Shown here in pieces: positions 34,567-43,736 of a stretch of 64,000 nt of DNA. Position numbers and translations under genes: made by a program. The DNA is from Brachybacterium epidermidis. Its GTDB lineage: Bacteria > Actinomycetota > Actinomycetes > Actinomycetales > Dermabacteraceae. How positions within the stretch are numbered: the stretch's first letter is position 1; each line of letters starts with the position of its first letter. The notes under the pieces were generated by a model, which was given only the letters and a program-made list of their open reading frames with translations, did not search any database and was not told where the DNA came from. The stretch covers positions 174,485 through 238,484 of the forward strand of contig NZ_JADEYR010000003.1 in NCBI RefSeq assembly GCF_015209585.1. Direction: 5' to 3'.

Positions 34567-34694
34567 CCGGGCTGCCACACACGTTCACGTTCCTGCCGTG
34601 CCGCGCCCGCTCTGCGGCACCCTGGCCGCACGGACCGTCGCGGGCCCCTGGCTCCTGCGACCGTCGAGCGCCCACCGATCCCCAGGAGGACCCC

Positions 34695-35981
34695 ATGGCC
34701 GAGCCGCCCCTGAAGTTCGAGACCCTGGCCATCCACGCCGGGCAGGAGCCCGATGCCGCGGCCGGCTCCCGCGCCCTGCCGATCCACCAGACCACCAGCT
34801 TCGTGTTCCCCAGCGCCGAGTCCGCAGCGGACCGCTTCGCGCTGGCCGAGGCCGGCCCCATCTACACCCGCATCACCAACCCCACCCAGGGCGCCGTCGA
34901 GGACCGCATCGCTGCGCTCGAGGGCGGCGCCGCAGGCCTGCTGGTGGCCTCGGGGCAGAGCGCCATCACCCTGGCGATCCTGAACCTCGCCGGGGCCGGG
35001 GACTCGGTGGCTCTCTCGCCCAGCCTGTACGGCGGCACCTTCAACCTGTTCAAGCACACCCTGTCCCGCCTGGGCATCACCCCGCAGTGGGTCGAGGACC
35101 CCACCGACCCGGAGTCCTGGCGGGCCGCGGCCGATGACACCACGCGCGCCTTCTTCGCCGAGACCATCCCCAACCCCAAGCACGACATCCTCGACATCGA
35201 GGCCGTCGCCGGCGTCGCCCACGAGGTGGGGGTGCCGCTGGTGGTGGACAACACGGTGGCCACCCCCTACCTGCTGCGCCCCCTCGAGCACGGGGCCGAT
35301 GTGGTGGTCCACTCCGCCACCAAGTTCCTGGGCGGCCACGGCACCTCGATCGCCGGGGCCATCGTGGACGGCGGCAGCTTCGACTTCACCGCCCGCGCCC
35401 AGAAGTACCCGCAGTTCACCCAGCCCGACGAGTCCTACAACGGTCTGGTGTTCTCCCAGGTCCCCGCGCCCTTCGCCACCCGTGCCCGCACCAACCTGCT
35501 GCGGGACATCGGCCCGGCGATCTCCCCGTTCAACGCCTTCCTGATCGGTCAGGGCCTGGAGACGCTGCCGCTGCGCATGGACCGCCATCTGGACAACGCC
35601 CGCGCGGTCGCCGAGTTCCTCGAGGCCGATGACCGCGTCCAGTCCGTCACCTGGGCCTCCCTGGACTCCTCCCCGTACAAGCAGCTCGCCGACAGGTACC
35701 TGCCGCGCGGCGCCGGCAGCGTACTGGGGTTCGTGCTGCCCGGGGGGATCGACGCCGGCAGGCGCTTCGTGGACGCCCTGACCCTCCACTCCCACGTGGC
35801 CAACATCGGCGATGTGCGCTCCCTGGTGATCCACCCCGCCTCCACCACCCACTCCCAGCTCAGCGAGGCCGAGCACCGCGCCGCCGGCATCGAGCCCGGG
35901 TTCGTGCGGCTCAGCGTGGGAATCGAGCACATCGACGACATCCTCGCCGATCTGGAGCGGGGCCTGGCCGCCGCCGGCTGA
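34695..35981 (+). CDS. metY: O-acetylhomoserine sulfhydrylase (MetY)
   Basis: A 428-residue PLP enzyme of the Cys/Met metabolism family. FETLAIHAGQEPD opens it, YTRITNPTQGAVEDRIAALE and LVASGQSAITLAIL follow, and the PLP lysine is in HSATKFLGGHGTSIAG. RSLVIHPASTTHSQL is the late conserved block. It makes homocysteine from O-acetylhomoserine and sulfide. AGGAGG precedes the ATG at 34695. The 128-bp leader has a hairpin (34598-34620, 7-bp arms) but no SAM riboswitch I can recognise. The next gene is separated by 198 bp. Confidence 0.95.
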   Translation: MAEPPLKFETLAIHAGQEPDAAAGSRALPIHQTTSFVFPSAESAADRFALAEAGPIYTRITNPTQGAVEDRIAALEGGAAGLLVASGQSAITLAILNLAGAGDSVALSPSLYGGTFNLFKHTLSRLGITPQWVEDPTDPESWRAAADDTTRAFFAETIPNPKHDILDIEAVAGVAHEVGVPLVVDNTVATPYLLRPLEHGADVVVHSATKFLGGHGTSIAGAIVDGGSFDFTARAQKYPQFTQPDESYNGLVFSQVPAPFATRARTNLLRDIGPAISPFNAFLIGQGLETLPLRMDRHLDNARAVAEFLEADDRVQSVTWASLDSSPYKQLADRYLPRGAGSVLGFVLPGGIDAGRRFVDALTLHSHVANIGDVRSLVIHPASTTHSQLSEAEHRAAGIEPGFVRLSVGIEHIDDILADLERGLAAAG

Positions 35982-36179
35982 GCCGCGTCCAACGGCCGCG
36001 GGCCGCTGGCTGAGCACCCCGGTCAGGGCGGCTGGATACGCTGGGCGCATCATGCACAGCGAACCCTCCGCCCTGACCGACGCCTCTCCTGCCGGTGCCC
36101 CGCTACGGACCAGCCCGGCTCGGCGCCCCTGGCCCCGTCCCCGCTGGACACCTGGCCCCCCGCCTGGACGCCCGCGGCC

Positions 36180-36821
36180 GTGGTCTTCGACTGCGACGGC
36201 ATGCTGGTGAACACCGAGGCCGCCTGGGTGGAGCTGCAGGACGAGTACCTGGCCCGCCACGGCGCCGCCTTCGACGAGGAGACCCGCCGCTCCATCACCG
36301 GCCGCGCCGCCGAGGTGGTGATCGCCGCGATCGCCGAGCTGATCGGCAAGGACCCCTCCGTGGTCACCGAGGAGCTGCTGCTCGCTCACCGCACTGCTCG
36401 CCGGGAGATCCGCATGGTGCCGATGGCCGGGGCGTACGAGACCGTCAGGGCCGTCGCTGCGGTGGTCCCCGTGGCCGTGGCCTCCAACTCCCCGCGCGAG
36501 GAGCTGCAGCACAAGATCGACGAGCTGGGCCTTGCCGAGTTCGTCACCGCACAGGTGGCGGTGGAGGACGTCGCCGCCCCCAAGCCCGCCCCGGACATGT
36601 ATGTCCAGGCGGCCCGTCTGCTCGGTGCGGACCCGGCCGACTGTCTCGCCTTCGAGGACTCCGAGACCGGCGCCGAGGCCGCACTCGGAGCGGGCATGCA
36701 GCTGATCGCGGTGCCGTCCCTGCCTGGGCAGGACCCCCGCGCGCCGCGCCGCCTCACCTCCCTGGAGGACCCGGTGCTGCGCAACTGGATCGCCGGCTGG
36801 ACGGGGAAGGACCCGCGGTGA
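36180..36821 (+). CDS. HAD-superfamily phosphatase (first of a tandem pair; 5' end probably frame-broken)
   Basis: The intact frame gives 213 residues starting at the catalytic motif: VVFDCDGMLVNTE (motif I), VAVASNSPREELQ (motif II Ser region), then PKPAPDMYVQAARLLGA (motif III Lys) and CLAFEDSETGAEAA (motif IV), a complete beta-phosphoglucomutase-like subfamily. No ribosome site precedes the GTG at 36180. A promoter-like TACGCT (36037-36042) and ATG (36052) lie upstream in another frame (MHSEPSALTDASPAG), and the HAD frame reads sensibly (APLAPSPLDTWPPAWTPAA) before 36180. Adding one G near 36107 would join them, so the true protein is likely about 256 residues. Confidence 0.75.
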   Translation: MVFDCDGMLVNTEAAWVELQDEYLARHGAAFDEETRRSITGRAAEVVIAAIAELIGKDPSVVTEELLLAHRTARREIRMVPMAGAYETVRAVAAVVPVAVASNSPREELQHKIDELGLAEFVTAQVAVEDVAAPKPAPDMYVQAARLLGADPADCLAFEDSETGAEAALGAGMQLIAVPSLPGQDPRAPRRLTSLEDPVLRNWIAGWTGKDPR

Positions 36822-37491
36822 CCGGCATCCACCGCTTCCGGGAGGCCTTCGGCGACTGGACGCCGCAGGCCGTCGTGTTCGACTGCGACGGGATGCTGCT
36901 GGACACCGAGTCCATCTGGAACCGCGCCCAGGCCGCTGTGGTCGAGACCGCCGGTGCCCGCCTGAGGGCTGAGGACCACGAGCACCTGCACGGCTCCACC
37001 ATCGAGGTGGCCGCCGAGATCATCGCCGAGCGGGCCGGCGCCCCGGAGCCCGAAGTCCTGGCGCAGCTGCACGAGGCCTTCGACCGGGAGCTCGCCGTCG
37101 GCATCCGCGCCATGCCCGGCGCGACCGCGGCGGTGGAGGCAGCCGCCGCCCGGGTCCCGCTGGGCTGCGCATCCAACTCCTGGCTGGAGGCCCTCGAGGG
37201 CAAGCTCGCCGCCGGCGGCCTGCGGGAGCACTTCACGGTGCTGGAGGCCTCCGACACCGTGGCCCGCCCCAAGCCCGCCCCGACATGTACGCGGCCGCTG
37301 CCCGTGCTCTGGGCGCCGAGCCGCAGCACGCCCTGGCCTTCGAGGACTCCGGCACCGGGGCCCGGGCCGCCCGCGATGCCGGACTGCGCCTGATCGTCGT
37401 TCCCACCCCCAGCACCCGGGCGCCCTCGGCGGATCTCGCGCTGACCACGCTCGAGGACCCCGCGCTGCTGGAGTGGATCGCCACCTGGTGA
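36818..37491 (+). pseudogene. second tandem HAD phosphatase, broken by a 1-nt deletion
   Basis: A paralogue of the gene before it, overlapping it by 4 nt (GTGA). It opens with FGDWTPQAVVFDCDGMLLDTE and runs in frame to ARPKPAP, where the frame breaks at about 37280-37283. The rest (MYAAAARALGAEPQHALAFE, then DSGTGARAARDAGLRL, to LEWIATW) continues one frame lower to 37491. The upstream paralogue reads GCCCCGGACATG at this place, here GCCCCGACATG: one G is missing. All HAD motifs are otherwise kept. Either a fresh mutation or a sequencing error; the near-perfect downstream frame argues against long decay. Confidence 0.8.
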
Positions 37492-37558
37492 GCACGCGCG
37501 GACCGGCGGATCTCACGCGGACTGGCATCGGTGCGCCGCTGAGGTGTTCACTGGCCCC

Positions 37559-39478
37559 ATGACCACTCCGGCCGATCCCTCTCAGCCCCTCACCGCCCGT
37601 GCTCACGGCTCGCCCCTGCGCGGCCGTTCCTGGCTCAACACCGGCGGGGTGGAACTGGACCTCGAGGACCTGCGCGGCAAGATCGTGCTGCTGGACTTCT
37701 GGACCTTCTGCTGCGTGAACTGCCTGCACGTGCTGGACGAGCTGCGACCGCTGGAGGAGAAGTGGTCCCAGGAGCTCGTGGTGGTCGGCGTGCACTCCCC
37801 GAAGTTCGAGTTCGAGAAGGACCCCGAGGCGCTGGCCGACAACATCGAGCGCTACGAGGTCACTCACCCCGTGCTCGATGATCCGGAGCTTCGCACCTGG
37901 AGCGAGTACGGGGCCCGCGCCTGGCCCACCCTGATGGTGCTGGACACGCACGGCCGCATCGCCGGGAACCTCTCCGGCGAGGGGCACGCCGCCAACCTCG
38001 ACGCCCTCATCGAGCGCCTGGTCGCCGAGGGCGAGGCCGATGGCTCCCTGCGCCGCGGGCCCGCCCCCACGGTGCTGACCGAGCGCACCCCCCAGACCCT
38101 GCGCTACCCCTCCAAGGTCGCGGCTCTCCCCGATGGCCGCCTGGTGGTCTCCGACGCGGGCCAGCACCGCCTGGTGGTGTTCCGTGCCGACGGGCTCACC
38201 GTGGACGAGGTGATCGGCGAGGGCGTGCGCGGCCATCGCGACGGTGAGGCCGAGCAGGTGCGCTTCGCCGAGCCCAACGGGGTGCTGGTGCTGCCCGAGG
38301 AGGTGGCCGCCGAGGTCGGCTACGACCTGCTGGTGGCCGACACCGCCAACCATCTGCTGCGCGGCGTGCGGCTGGGGCAGGACCGCCTGCTGCGGGCCCG
38401 CACCGCCACCGAGGTGGTCACCGTCGCCGGCAGCGGCGGCCAGTGGATGCAGGGCCGGCCCCTGCCCCGCGGTGAGGGCGATCCGCGCACCTTCGACCTG
38501 TCCACCCCCTGGGACCTGGCCTGGTCCGGCGTTCTGAACCGCGCGGTGATCACCATGGCAGGCATCCACCAGATGTGGATGTTCGACCCGGTCACGCAGG
38601 GTCTCGCGGTGCTCGCCGGCACCACCCAGGAGGGTCTGGTGGACGGGCCCGTGGTGGGCTCGTGGTGGGCCCAGCCCTCCGGTGTGGACGAGATGGCAGA
38701 CGGCCGGCTCGTGATCGCCGACTCCGAGACCTCCGCCGTGCGCGTGCTGGACCCGCGGGCCATGCGCGTGAGCACCCTGGTGGGGGAGGGCTTGTTCGAC
38801 TACGGCTACGTCGACGGCGCCGCCGCCACCGCGCGCCTGCAGCACCCCCTGGGGGTGACCGTCCTGCCCGACGGCCGCATCGCGGTGGCCGACACCTACA
38901 ACGGCGCCATCCGGGTGATCGACGAGCACGGCGCCGAGGACGGCACCGCCACCGTCGTCACCGTCGCCACCGACCTGCGAGAGCCCTCCGACGCCCTGGT
39001 GGGGCCCCCGGTGGACGGCATCGGGCAGCTGATCGTGGTGGAGTCCGGCACGCACCGGCTCACCTGGGTGCCCGTGGCCAAGGCCGCCGAGCGCGTGATC
39101 GACGAGGGCGCCCAGCGCTCCGAGCGCCCGGTGACCGAGGTGGGCCCTGGCCCGCTGCGGATCCGGGTGCTGTTCACCCCGCCCGAGGGCCACAAGCTCG
39201 ACGACTCCATGGGGCCCTCCACCCAGGTGTCGATCACGACCTCGCCGGCGAGCATGGTGCGCGCGGGGGCCGGTACCAGGACCGAGCTGGAGCGGGTGCT
39301 GGAGCTGGACCCCTCGATCACCGAGGGCGTGCTGCACGTCAACGCCCGCGCCGCCTCCTGCGACGCCGATCCTGCGGTCGAGTTCCCCGCCTGCCACATG
39401 CACCAGCAGGACTGGGGCGTGCCGATCCGCGTGGTCGAGGGCGGCCCTGACCATCTGGACCTCTCCCTGCTCGCCTGA
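37559..39478 (+). CDS. thioredoxin-like NHL-repeat protein (NHLRC2-like)
   Basis: A 639-residue protein. Residues about 30-160 form a thioredoxin fold with a CCVNC redox site (LDFWTFCCVNCLHVLDEL), and the rest is an NHL beta-propeller (repeats such as LPDGRLVVSDAGQHRLVVF and LPDGRIAVADTYNGAIRVI) with a C-terminal beta domain. This layout is that of NHLRC2 and its bacterial relatives, whose biochemical role is unclear. No signal peptide is seen, so cytoplasmic. The ATG at 37559 follows TTCACT by 6 nt, supporting a leaderless start rather than the in-frame codon at 37544. Confidence 0.88.
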   Translation: MTTPADPSQPLTARAHGSPLRGRSWLNTGGVELDLEDLRGKIVLLDFWTFCCVNCLHVLDELRPLEEKWSQELVVVGVHSPKFEFEKDPEALADNIERYEVTHPVLDDPELRTWSEYGARAWPTLMVLDTHGRIAGNLSGEGHAANLDALIERLVAEGEADGSLRRGPAPTVLTERTPQTLRYPSKVAALPDGRLVVSDAGQHRLVVFRADGLTVDEVIGEGVRGHRDGEAEQVRFAEPNGVLVLPEEVAAEVGYDLLVADTANHLLRGVRLGQDRLLRARTATEVVTVAGSGGQWMQGRPLPRGEGDPRTFDLSTPWDLAWSGVLNRAVITMAGIHQMWMFDPVTQGLAVLAGTTQEGLVDGPVVGSWWAQPSGVDEMADGRLVIADSETSAVRVLDPRAMRVSTLVGEGLFDYGYVDGAAATARLQHPLGVTVLPDGRIAVADTYNGAIRVIDEHGAEDGTATVVTVATDLREPSDALVGPPVDGIGQLIVVESGTHRLTWVPVAKAAERVIDEGAQRSERPVTEVGPGPLRIRVLFTPPEGHKLDDSMGPSTQVSITTSPASMVRAGAGTRTELERVLELDPSITEGVLHVNARAASCDADPAVEFPACHMHQQDWGVPIRVVEGGPDHLDLSLLA

Positions 39479-39537
39479 CCTGCCGTCATCGGCCCCGCGC
39501 GGGCCGCTGGCCTCTCCCCCCGGACGGAAGCGCCTTC

Positions 39538-42119
39538 GTGGATCTCATCACCCAGTACCCCCTCGGGGACGACATCGCCGTGACCCTGCTGGTCCTGGCG
39601 GTCCTCTCGATCATCGCCCTGGTGGCGGGGGCCATCGTCCCCACCCGCCTGCGCAGACCGGCTCGCCCGGCCGCGAGGACCGGCCGTCGCCGCAGCGAGG
39701 ACCCGGATGTCGAGAATCCCGACGACCGGGACCCCGACGTCGGGATCCCGACGACCGGGACTCCGACGTCGAGGACCTCGACGACGCGGGAACGGACGGG
39801 GACGAGGATCTCGAACAGGGCGAGGCCCTCGTGGCGGACCCCGACTTCCGCGACCTCGCCGCCGATCCCGGTCTGGCGCGGCGCCTGGGCGCACAGCTGT
39901 CCACTGTCGCGTCGGTGACCGTCGCGGTGGGCATCCCCGCCCTGGTGCTGGCCTACCTGGTGCCCGGATCCACCGACCAGCGCCTGCTGCGCTCCGCGAT
40001 GCTGCTGGCCGGTCTGCTGCTGGGCCCGCTCGCCGCCTGGCGGGGCGTGGCCCTGCAGATCGCCGCGCTGTCCATCGGCCCCAGCCGGCGCGAAGCGCTG
40101 CTGGGTCGCCTGGGTGCTCTCAGCGTGACCGGCGCCCTGGCCCTGGGTGTGCTGCCGGTGGCGATCGCGGTGTGGTTCCTGCGCGAGCAGGCCGGCAGCG
40201 CCCTGGTGGCCCTGGCTGGTGGCGCTGCGATCGGGGCCCTGGCCGTGCGGGTGTGCTCGGCCCCCCTGGAGACCGTGGGTGCGGCCTCCGCGGTGCTGGT
40301 GGGCACGGACGAGAACGATCTGGAGCCCGACGGCGAGGACAACCTCGGTGCCGAGCACCTGCTGACCGCCCGCATCATCCGCCACGGAGGCGGGCGCGCC
40401 GCTGACCTGGTGCTGCTGACCACCGCTCTGGCCGCCGGCGGGATCCTGCTCGGCGTCCCGGTCCTGGCGGGCGAGGGGATCCTGGTGGTGCTGCTGGGCC
40501 TGGGGGCTGCCATGCTCACCGCGGCCGCCGCCGCGGTGGTCCCGCATCGGATGAATGATGGCCAGGAGCGCACCGGGCTCCGGATGGGCGGGCTGATCCC
40601 CGCCGTGCTGAGCGGTGCGCTCACGGTGGCCGCGGCCGCGCTGTGGCTGCCCACCCAGTACAAGTCCCTGCGCTTCGACCACGTGGGGATGAGTGAGTTC
40701 ACCGATCCGGCCGTGGCCGGCCCCCAGCCGTTGCCGCGAGAGGAGATGGTGCCGCAGATCGAACAGGCCACCCAGGACATGGGCCAATGGATCTCCGTCA
40801 CGGACGACTCCCGCGACGCCGGCGCCTTCCTGGACGTGCTGACCCTGCACACCGTGTCGCCGAGCGCCGTGGTCGCCGGCGCGATCGGAGCCGGTGCACT
40901 GGCCGCCCTGCTGGCCCTGTTGCTGCTGGATGCCACGGCCGACCGCCGCGGCGAGACCGCGCTGCGTGCGGCCCGCACCAGCCGCACCGGGGGTGCGCTG
41001 GGTGCCACCGCGGCCTTCGGCGCTACTGCTCTGAGCGCCGCGCTCGCCCTGGCGCTGCTGCTGGGCGTGCTGGGTGTGCTCAGCGTGCTCAGCGCCGGTG
41101 TGCCGGGCCTGGCCCTGGCCCTGCTCGCGTACAGCGGCCTGGGTGCCCTGGTGGTGACGCTCGGCTTCGCGGGCTCGCTGGCCGCCCCGGCTCTGCTGGA
41201 TGACCCGGGCACCGAGCCGGCTGCACGGGAGGCCGCGGCCTCGGCCGGCACCGGTCCGCGCAGCGCTCTGCTGCTGGTGGCCGCCCTCGCCGCGCTGCCC
41301 CTGCTGGGGCCGGTGGTCACCGCTCTGCAGGCGGCCCCTCGGGCCGCCACGGTCTGGGAGGACCGTGCCCTGCACGCCCTCACCCCGCAGGCCCTCCCGC
41401 TGCTGGCGGGCATAGGCATGGGCGTGGTGACCGTGCTGCTGGTCATCGCCTCGATGCTCGACGCATCCCGACGGGCAGGCGCCGCTGCAGTGGTCGAGAC
41501 CCGCGCCACCATGCTCAGCGACCGTGAGCACGTGCTGCTGGATGACCTGACCTACGGGCTGCGACGCTCCGCGCTGACGCCGCTGACGGTGGCGCTGCTG
41601 ATGCCGGTGGTGGCGGGCTTCGGCCTGGGGCCGGCCGCCCTTCCCGGCTTCGTGGCCGGCCTGGTGCTGACCGCAGCGGGCCTGGGGCTGTGGTCCCATG
41701 GCGCGGCCTCCGCGATGCGCTCGGCCCTCGACCTGATCTCCGCGGGCCGCTACGGCGGCCCCGGCTCCTGGGGCCACTCCGGTGCGCTCTCCGGAGCGGT
41801 GCTCACGGGGGTGATGCGCTCCAGCATCGGCGCCGTCGCGCCCGCCCTGATGCTCGCCGGTGCGCTGACTGCTGCCATCGCCGTGCCCTCGCTGGTGTCG
41901 ATGGTGGCCGACGACTCCAGCCCGTTCCTGCGCTGGGGCGTGGCCGTCATCGCGCTGGTGATCGCCGCTGCGGTGTGGGTGGCCTCGGCCGCCGCACCCG
42001 AGGTGGACCTCGAGGACGAGCTGGAGGACAGCTCCAAGCCGCTGTTCGCGCGCCGCGATGAGGACGACCGCGAGCTCACGCTGGACGCGATGAGCTGGGA
42101 GGACGACGACAAGCGCTGA
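39538..42119 (+). CDS. large membrane protein resembling a degenerate membrane pyrophosphatase (frame broken near 39745)
   Basis: A protein of about 860 residues with some 14-16 membrane spans once a one-base break is repaired. The first part (GTG at 39538) has one span and an Asp-rich repeat; the second frame is clearly in use through DRDSDVEDLDDAGTDGDEDL and on to 42119. The order of spans and several blocks parallel proton/sodium-pumping pyrophosphatases: VGAASAVLVGTDENDLE against DVGADLVGKVE, ALPGFVAGLVLTAAGL before the NAGGAWDNAKKYIE position, and GGPGSWGHSGALSGAVLTG against the GDTVGDP region. Every catalytic Asp/Lys at those places is replaced, so it cannot hydrolyse pyrophosphate in the known way. 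Family call is inference. Confidence 0.5.
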
Positions 42120-42201
42120 GACCGCCCGGACCGGGCCGGGCCCCATCGGCCCTGCCGCTCGGGGCCCTCGACGGCCCCGAGGCTCCGGTCAGGGGAGTGG
42201 T

Positions 42202-42774
42202 TCAGGCCTCGACGCCCAGGCCCCGCAGCACGAAGGCCTCCAGTGCATCCTGATCGAAGCGTCCCGGTGCCGTGCCGATCAGCAGACCGTTGACGATCCG
42301 CACGGTGGCGTCGAGATCGAGGTCCGCAGCGAAGTCACCGCTGTCGATGCCGGCGCGGATGATCCGTCGCAGCACGTCCTCGATCAGCACCACGTGGTCC
42401 CGCAGGCGGGCCGCCGTCTCCGAGGTGAGGCGGTTGCGGCTGACCGAGTGCGGCATGTGGAAGGAGACCGTCAGCTGCAGCTGGGTGCGCACGTACTGCA
42501 GCACCGCCTCCCTCGGGGTGGCGGCCTGAACTCCGGCCTGCAGTTGCGCGATGTAGCCGGAGGTCTCGTGCATCGCGTACTCGACCAGCAGGGTGTCCTT
42601 GTCCGGGAAGTGGTTGTACATCGCGGTGCGACCCACCCCCGCGGCCCCGGCGATCGAGGAGAACGTGATCTGCTCGAACGTCTGGTCCTCCAGCAGCTCG
42701 TCCAGAGCCTGGAAGATCTTCTCGCGTGTGCGCTCGCGGTGCTCCTCGAGCGAACCGCCGATGATCTTGGGCAT
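42202..42774 (-). CDS. TetR-family transcriptional regulator
   Basis: A 190-residue TetR/AcrR regulator. The N-terminal helix-turn-helix is FEQITFSSIAGAAGVGRTAM followed by YNHFPDKDTLL, the standard TetR block. The C-terminal half is the ligand-binding and dimer domain. Upstream on its strand is an unusually AT-rich stretch (GTAATAATGTG), with AATAAT 5 nt before the ATG, and the sequence around 42780-42800 may hold its own operator. It could control the membrane protein gene that ends convergently at 42119 only indirectly; the target is unknown. Confidence 0.88.
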   Translation of the reverse strand: MPKIIGGSLEEHRERTREKIFQALDELLEDQTFEQITFSSIAGAAGVGRTAMYNHFPDKDTLLVEYAMHETSGYIAQLQAGVQAATPREAVLQYVRTQLQLTVSFHMPHSVSRNRLTSETAARLRDHVVLIEDVLRRIIRAGIDSGDFAADLDLDATVRIVNGLLIGTAPGRFDQDALEAFVLRGLGVEA

Positions 42775-42885
42775 GGCACATTATTACACCGTGACATATC
42801 GGCGTCGGAACCCTGAAGGTCCCGCGCAGAGGTCCTGGGCCCTGCGGTCCCGGGTCCTGTGGTCCCGCTCAGTTCACGCAGTCAG

Positions 42886-42919
42886 CGAGCCCCATGGAAA
42901 GACGAGCCCCATGGAAAGA
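42886..42919. repeat. 17-bp tandem direct repeat (two copies)
   Basis: CGAGCCCCATGGAAAGA occurs at 42886-42902 and again at 42903-42919, head to tail and identical, each with an internal CCATGG palindrome. Directly after comes the terminator of tRNA-Gly. On the minus strand each copy begins with TCTTTCC, so the terminator's T-run has been duplicated. Confidence 0.85.
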
Positions 42920-42920
42920 A

Positions 42921-42960
42921 CTGGGTCGCGACATCGTCTGTCAACGATGTCGCGACCCAG
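42921..42960 (-). terminator. strong rho-independent terminator of tRNA-Gly
   Basis: A perfect hairpin with 17-bp arms (CTGGGTCGCGACATCGT and its complement) and a 6-nt loop, lying 9 nt past the 3' end of tRNA-Gly. On the minus strand it is followed by TTCTTTCC. One of the longest perfect hairpins in the window. Confidence 0.85.
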
Positions 42961-42968
42961 GACACGAG

Positions 42969-43039
42969 AGCGGGTGACGGGAATCGAACCCGCGCTGTCA
43001 GCTTGGGAAGCTGAAGTTCTACCATTGAACTACACCCGC
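42969..43039 (-). tRNA. tRNA-Gly (CCC)
   Basis: On the minus strand the cloverleaf is complete: acceptor GCGGGTG paired with CACCCGC, D-arm TAGTTCAATGGTAGAA, anticodon loop TTCCCAA with anticodon CCC (Gly, codon GGG), and T-arm GCGGGTTCGATTCCCGT. The discriminator is T and CCA is not encoded. A strong terminator follows. Confidence 0.95.
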
Positions 43040-43139
43040 GAACGCCGTCCATCATAACCCCATCGCGGGGTGCTCCCTGAACATGGGCGGGAGTGGACTC
43101 TCCCCTGACGTTCCCGGAATCCGGGGCTAGGCTGGGCTC

Positions 43140-43736
43140 GTGCTGCTGAGTGATCGTGACATCCGTGCCCAGATCGAGGCCGAGCGCGTGCGGCTGGAGC
43201 CCTTCGACGCCTCCATGGTCCAGCCCGCCTCCGTGGACGTGCGCATCGATCGCTTCTTCCGCGTCTTCGACAACCACAAGTACGCGATGATCGACCCGGC
43301 CACGGAGCAGGCCGAGCTCACCCGCGAGATCGCCGTGGATCCCGAGGAGGCGTACATGTTGCACCCCGGGGAGTTCGTGCTCGCCTCCACCTACGAGCAG
43401 ATCACCCTGCCCGATGACATCGCAGCCCGCCTGGAGGGCAAGAGCTCCCTGGGCCGCCTGGGGCTGCTCACCCATTCCACCGCAGGCTTCATCGATCCCG
43501 GCTTCCAGGGCCACATCACCCTGGAGCTGTCCAACATGGCCACCCTGCCGGTGGCCCTGTGGCCGGGCATGAAGATCGGCCAGCTGTGCTTCTTCCAACT
43601 GTCCAACGCGGCGGAGCGCCCCTACGGCAGCGAGGGGAACCTCAACCGCTACCTCGGTCAACGCGGCCCCACCCCCTCGCGCTCGGCCCTGAACTTCCAT
43701 CGCACCCGGATCCCCGTGGAGGACGAGCAGGCATGA
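43140..43736 (+). CDS. dcd: dCTP deaminase (actinobacterial, probably bifunctional dUMP-forming)
   Basis: A 198-residue trimeric deaminase. Family blocks are [29 protein letters not shown] with the Ser/Arg site, [19 protein letters not shown] with the catalytic Glu, and [11 protein letters not shown]. Actinobacterial members of this form convert dCTP straight to dUMP (Dcd-Dut), supplying dTMP synthesis; whether this one does is inferred. The GTG at 43140 follows TAGGCT by 6 nt, so the mRNA is probably leaderless. It overlaps the next gene by 4 nt. Confidence 0.94.
   Translation: MLLSDRDIRAQIEAERVRLEPFDASMVQPASVDVRIDRFFRVFDNHKYAMIDPATEQAELTREIAVDPEEAYMLHPGEFVLASTYEQITLPDDIAARLEGKSSLGRLGLLTHSTAGFIDPGFQGHITLELSNMATLPVALWPGMKIGQLCFFQLSNAAERPYGSEGNLNRYLGQRGPTPSRSALNFHRTRIPVEDEQA

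Noticed and set aside
34567..34694. Possible SAM riboswitch, or a GTG-started leader ORF (34598), before metY
   Set aside because: I cannot find any SAM riboswitch core. The GTG frame runs on into metY for 179 codons with no conserved pattern, so only a plain hairpin is supported.
36052..36210. A separate 52-codon gene starting at the ATG at 36052
   Set aside because: It ends inside the HAD motif I region, and its first 19 codons make better sense as the HAD N-terminus separated by a one-base break.
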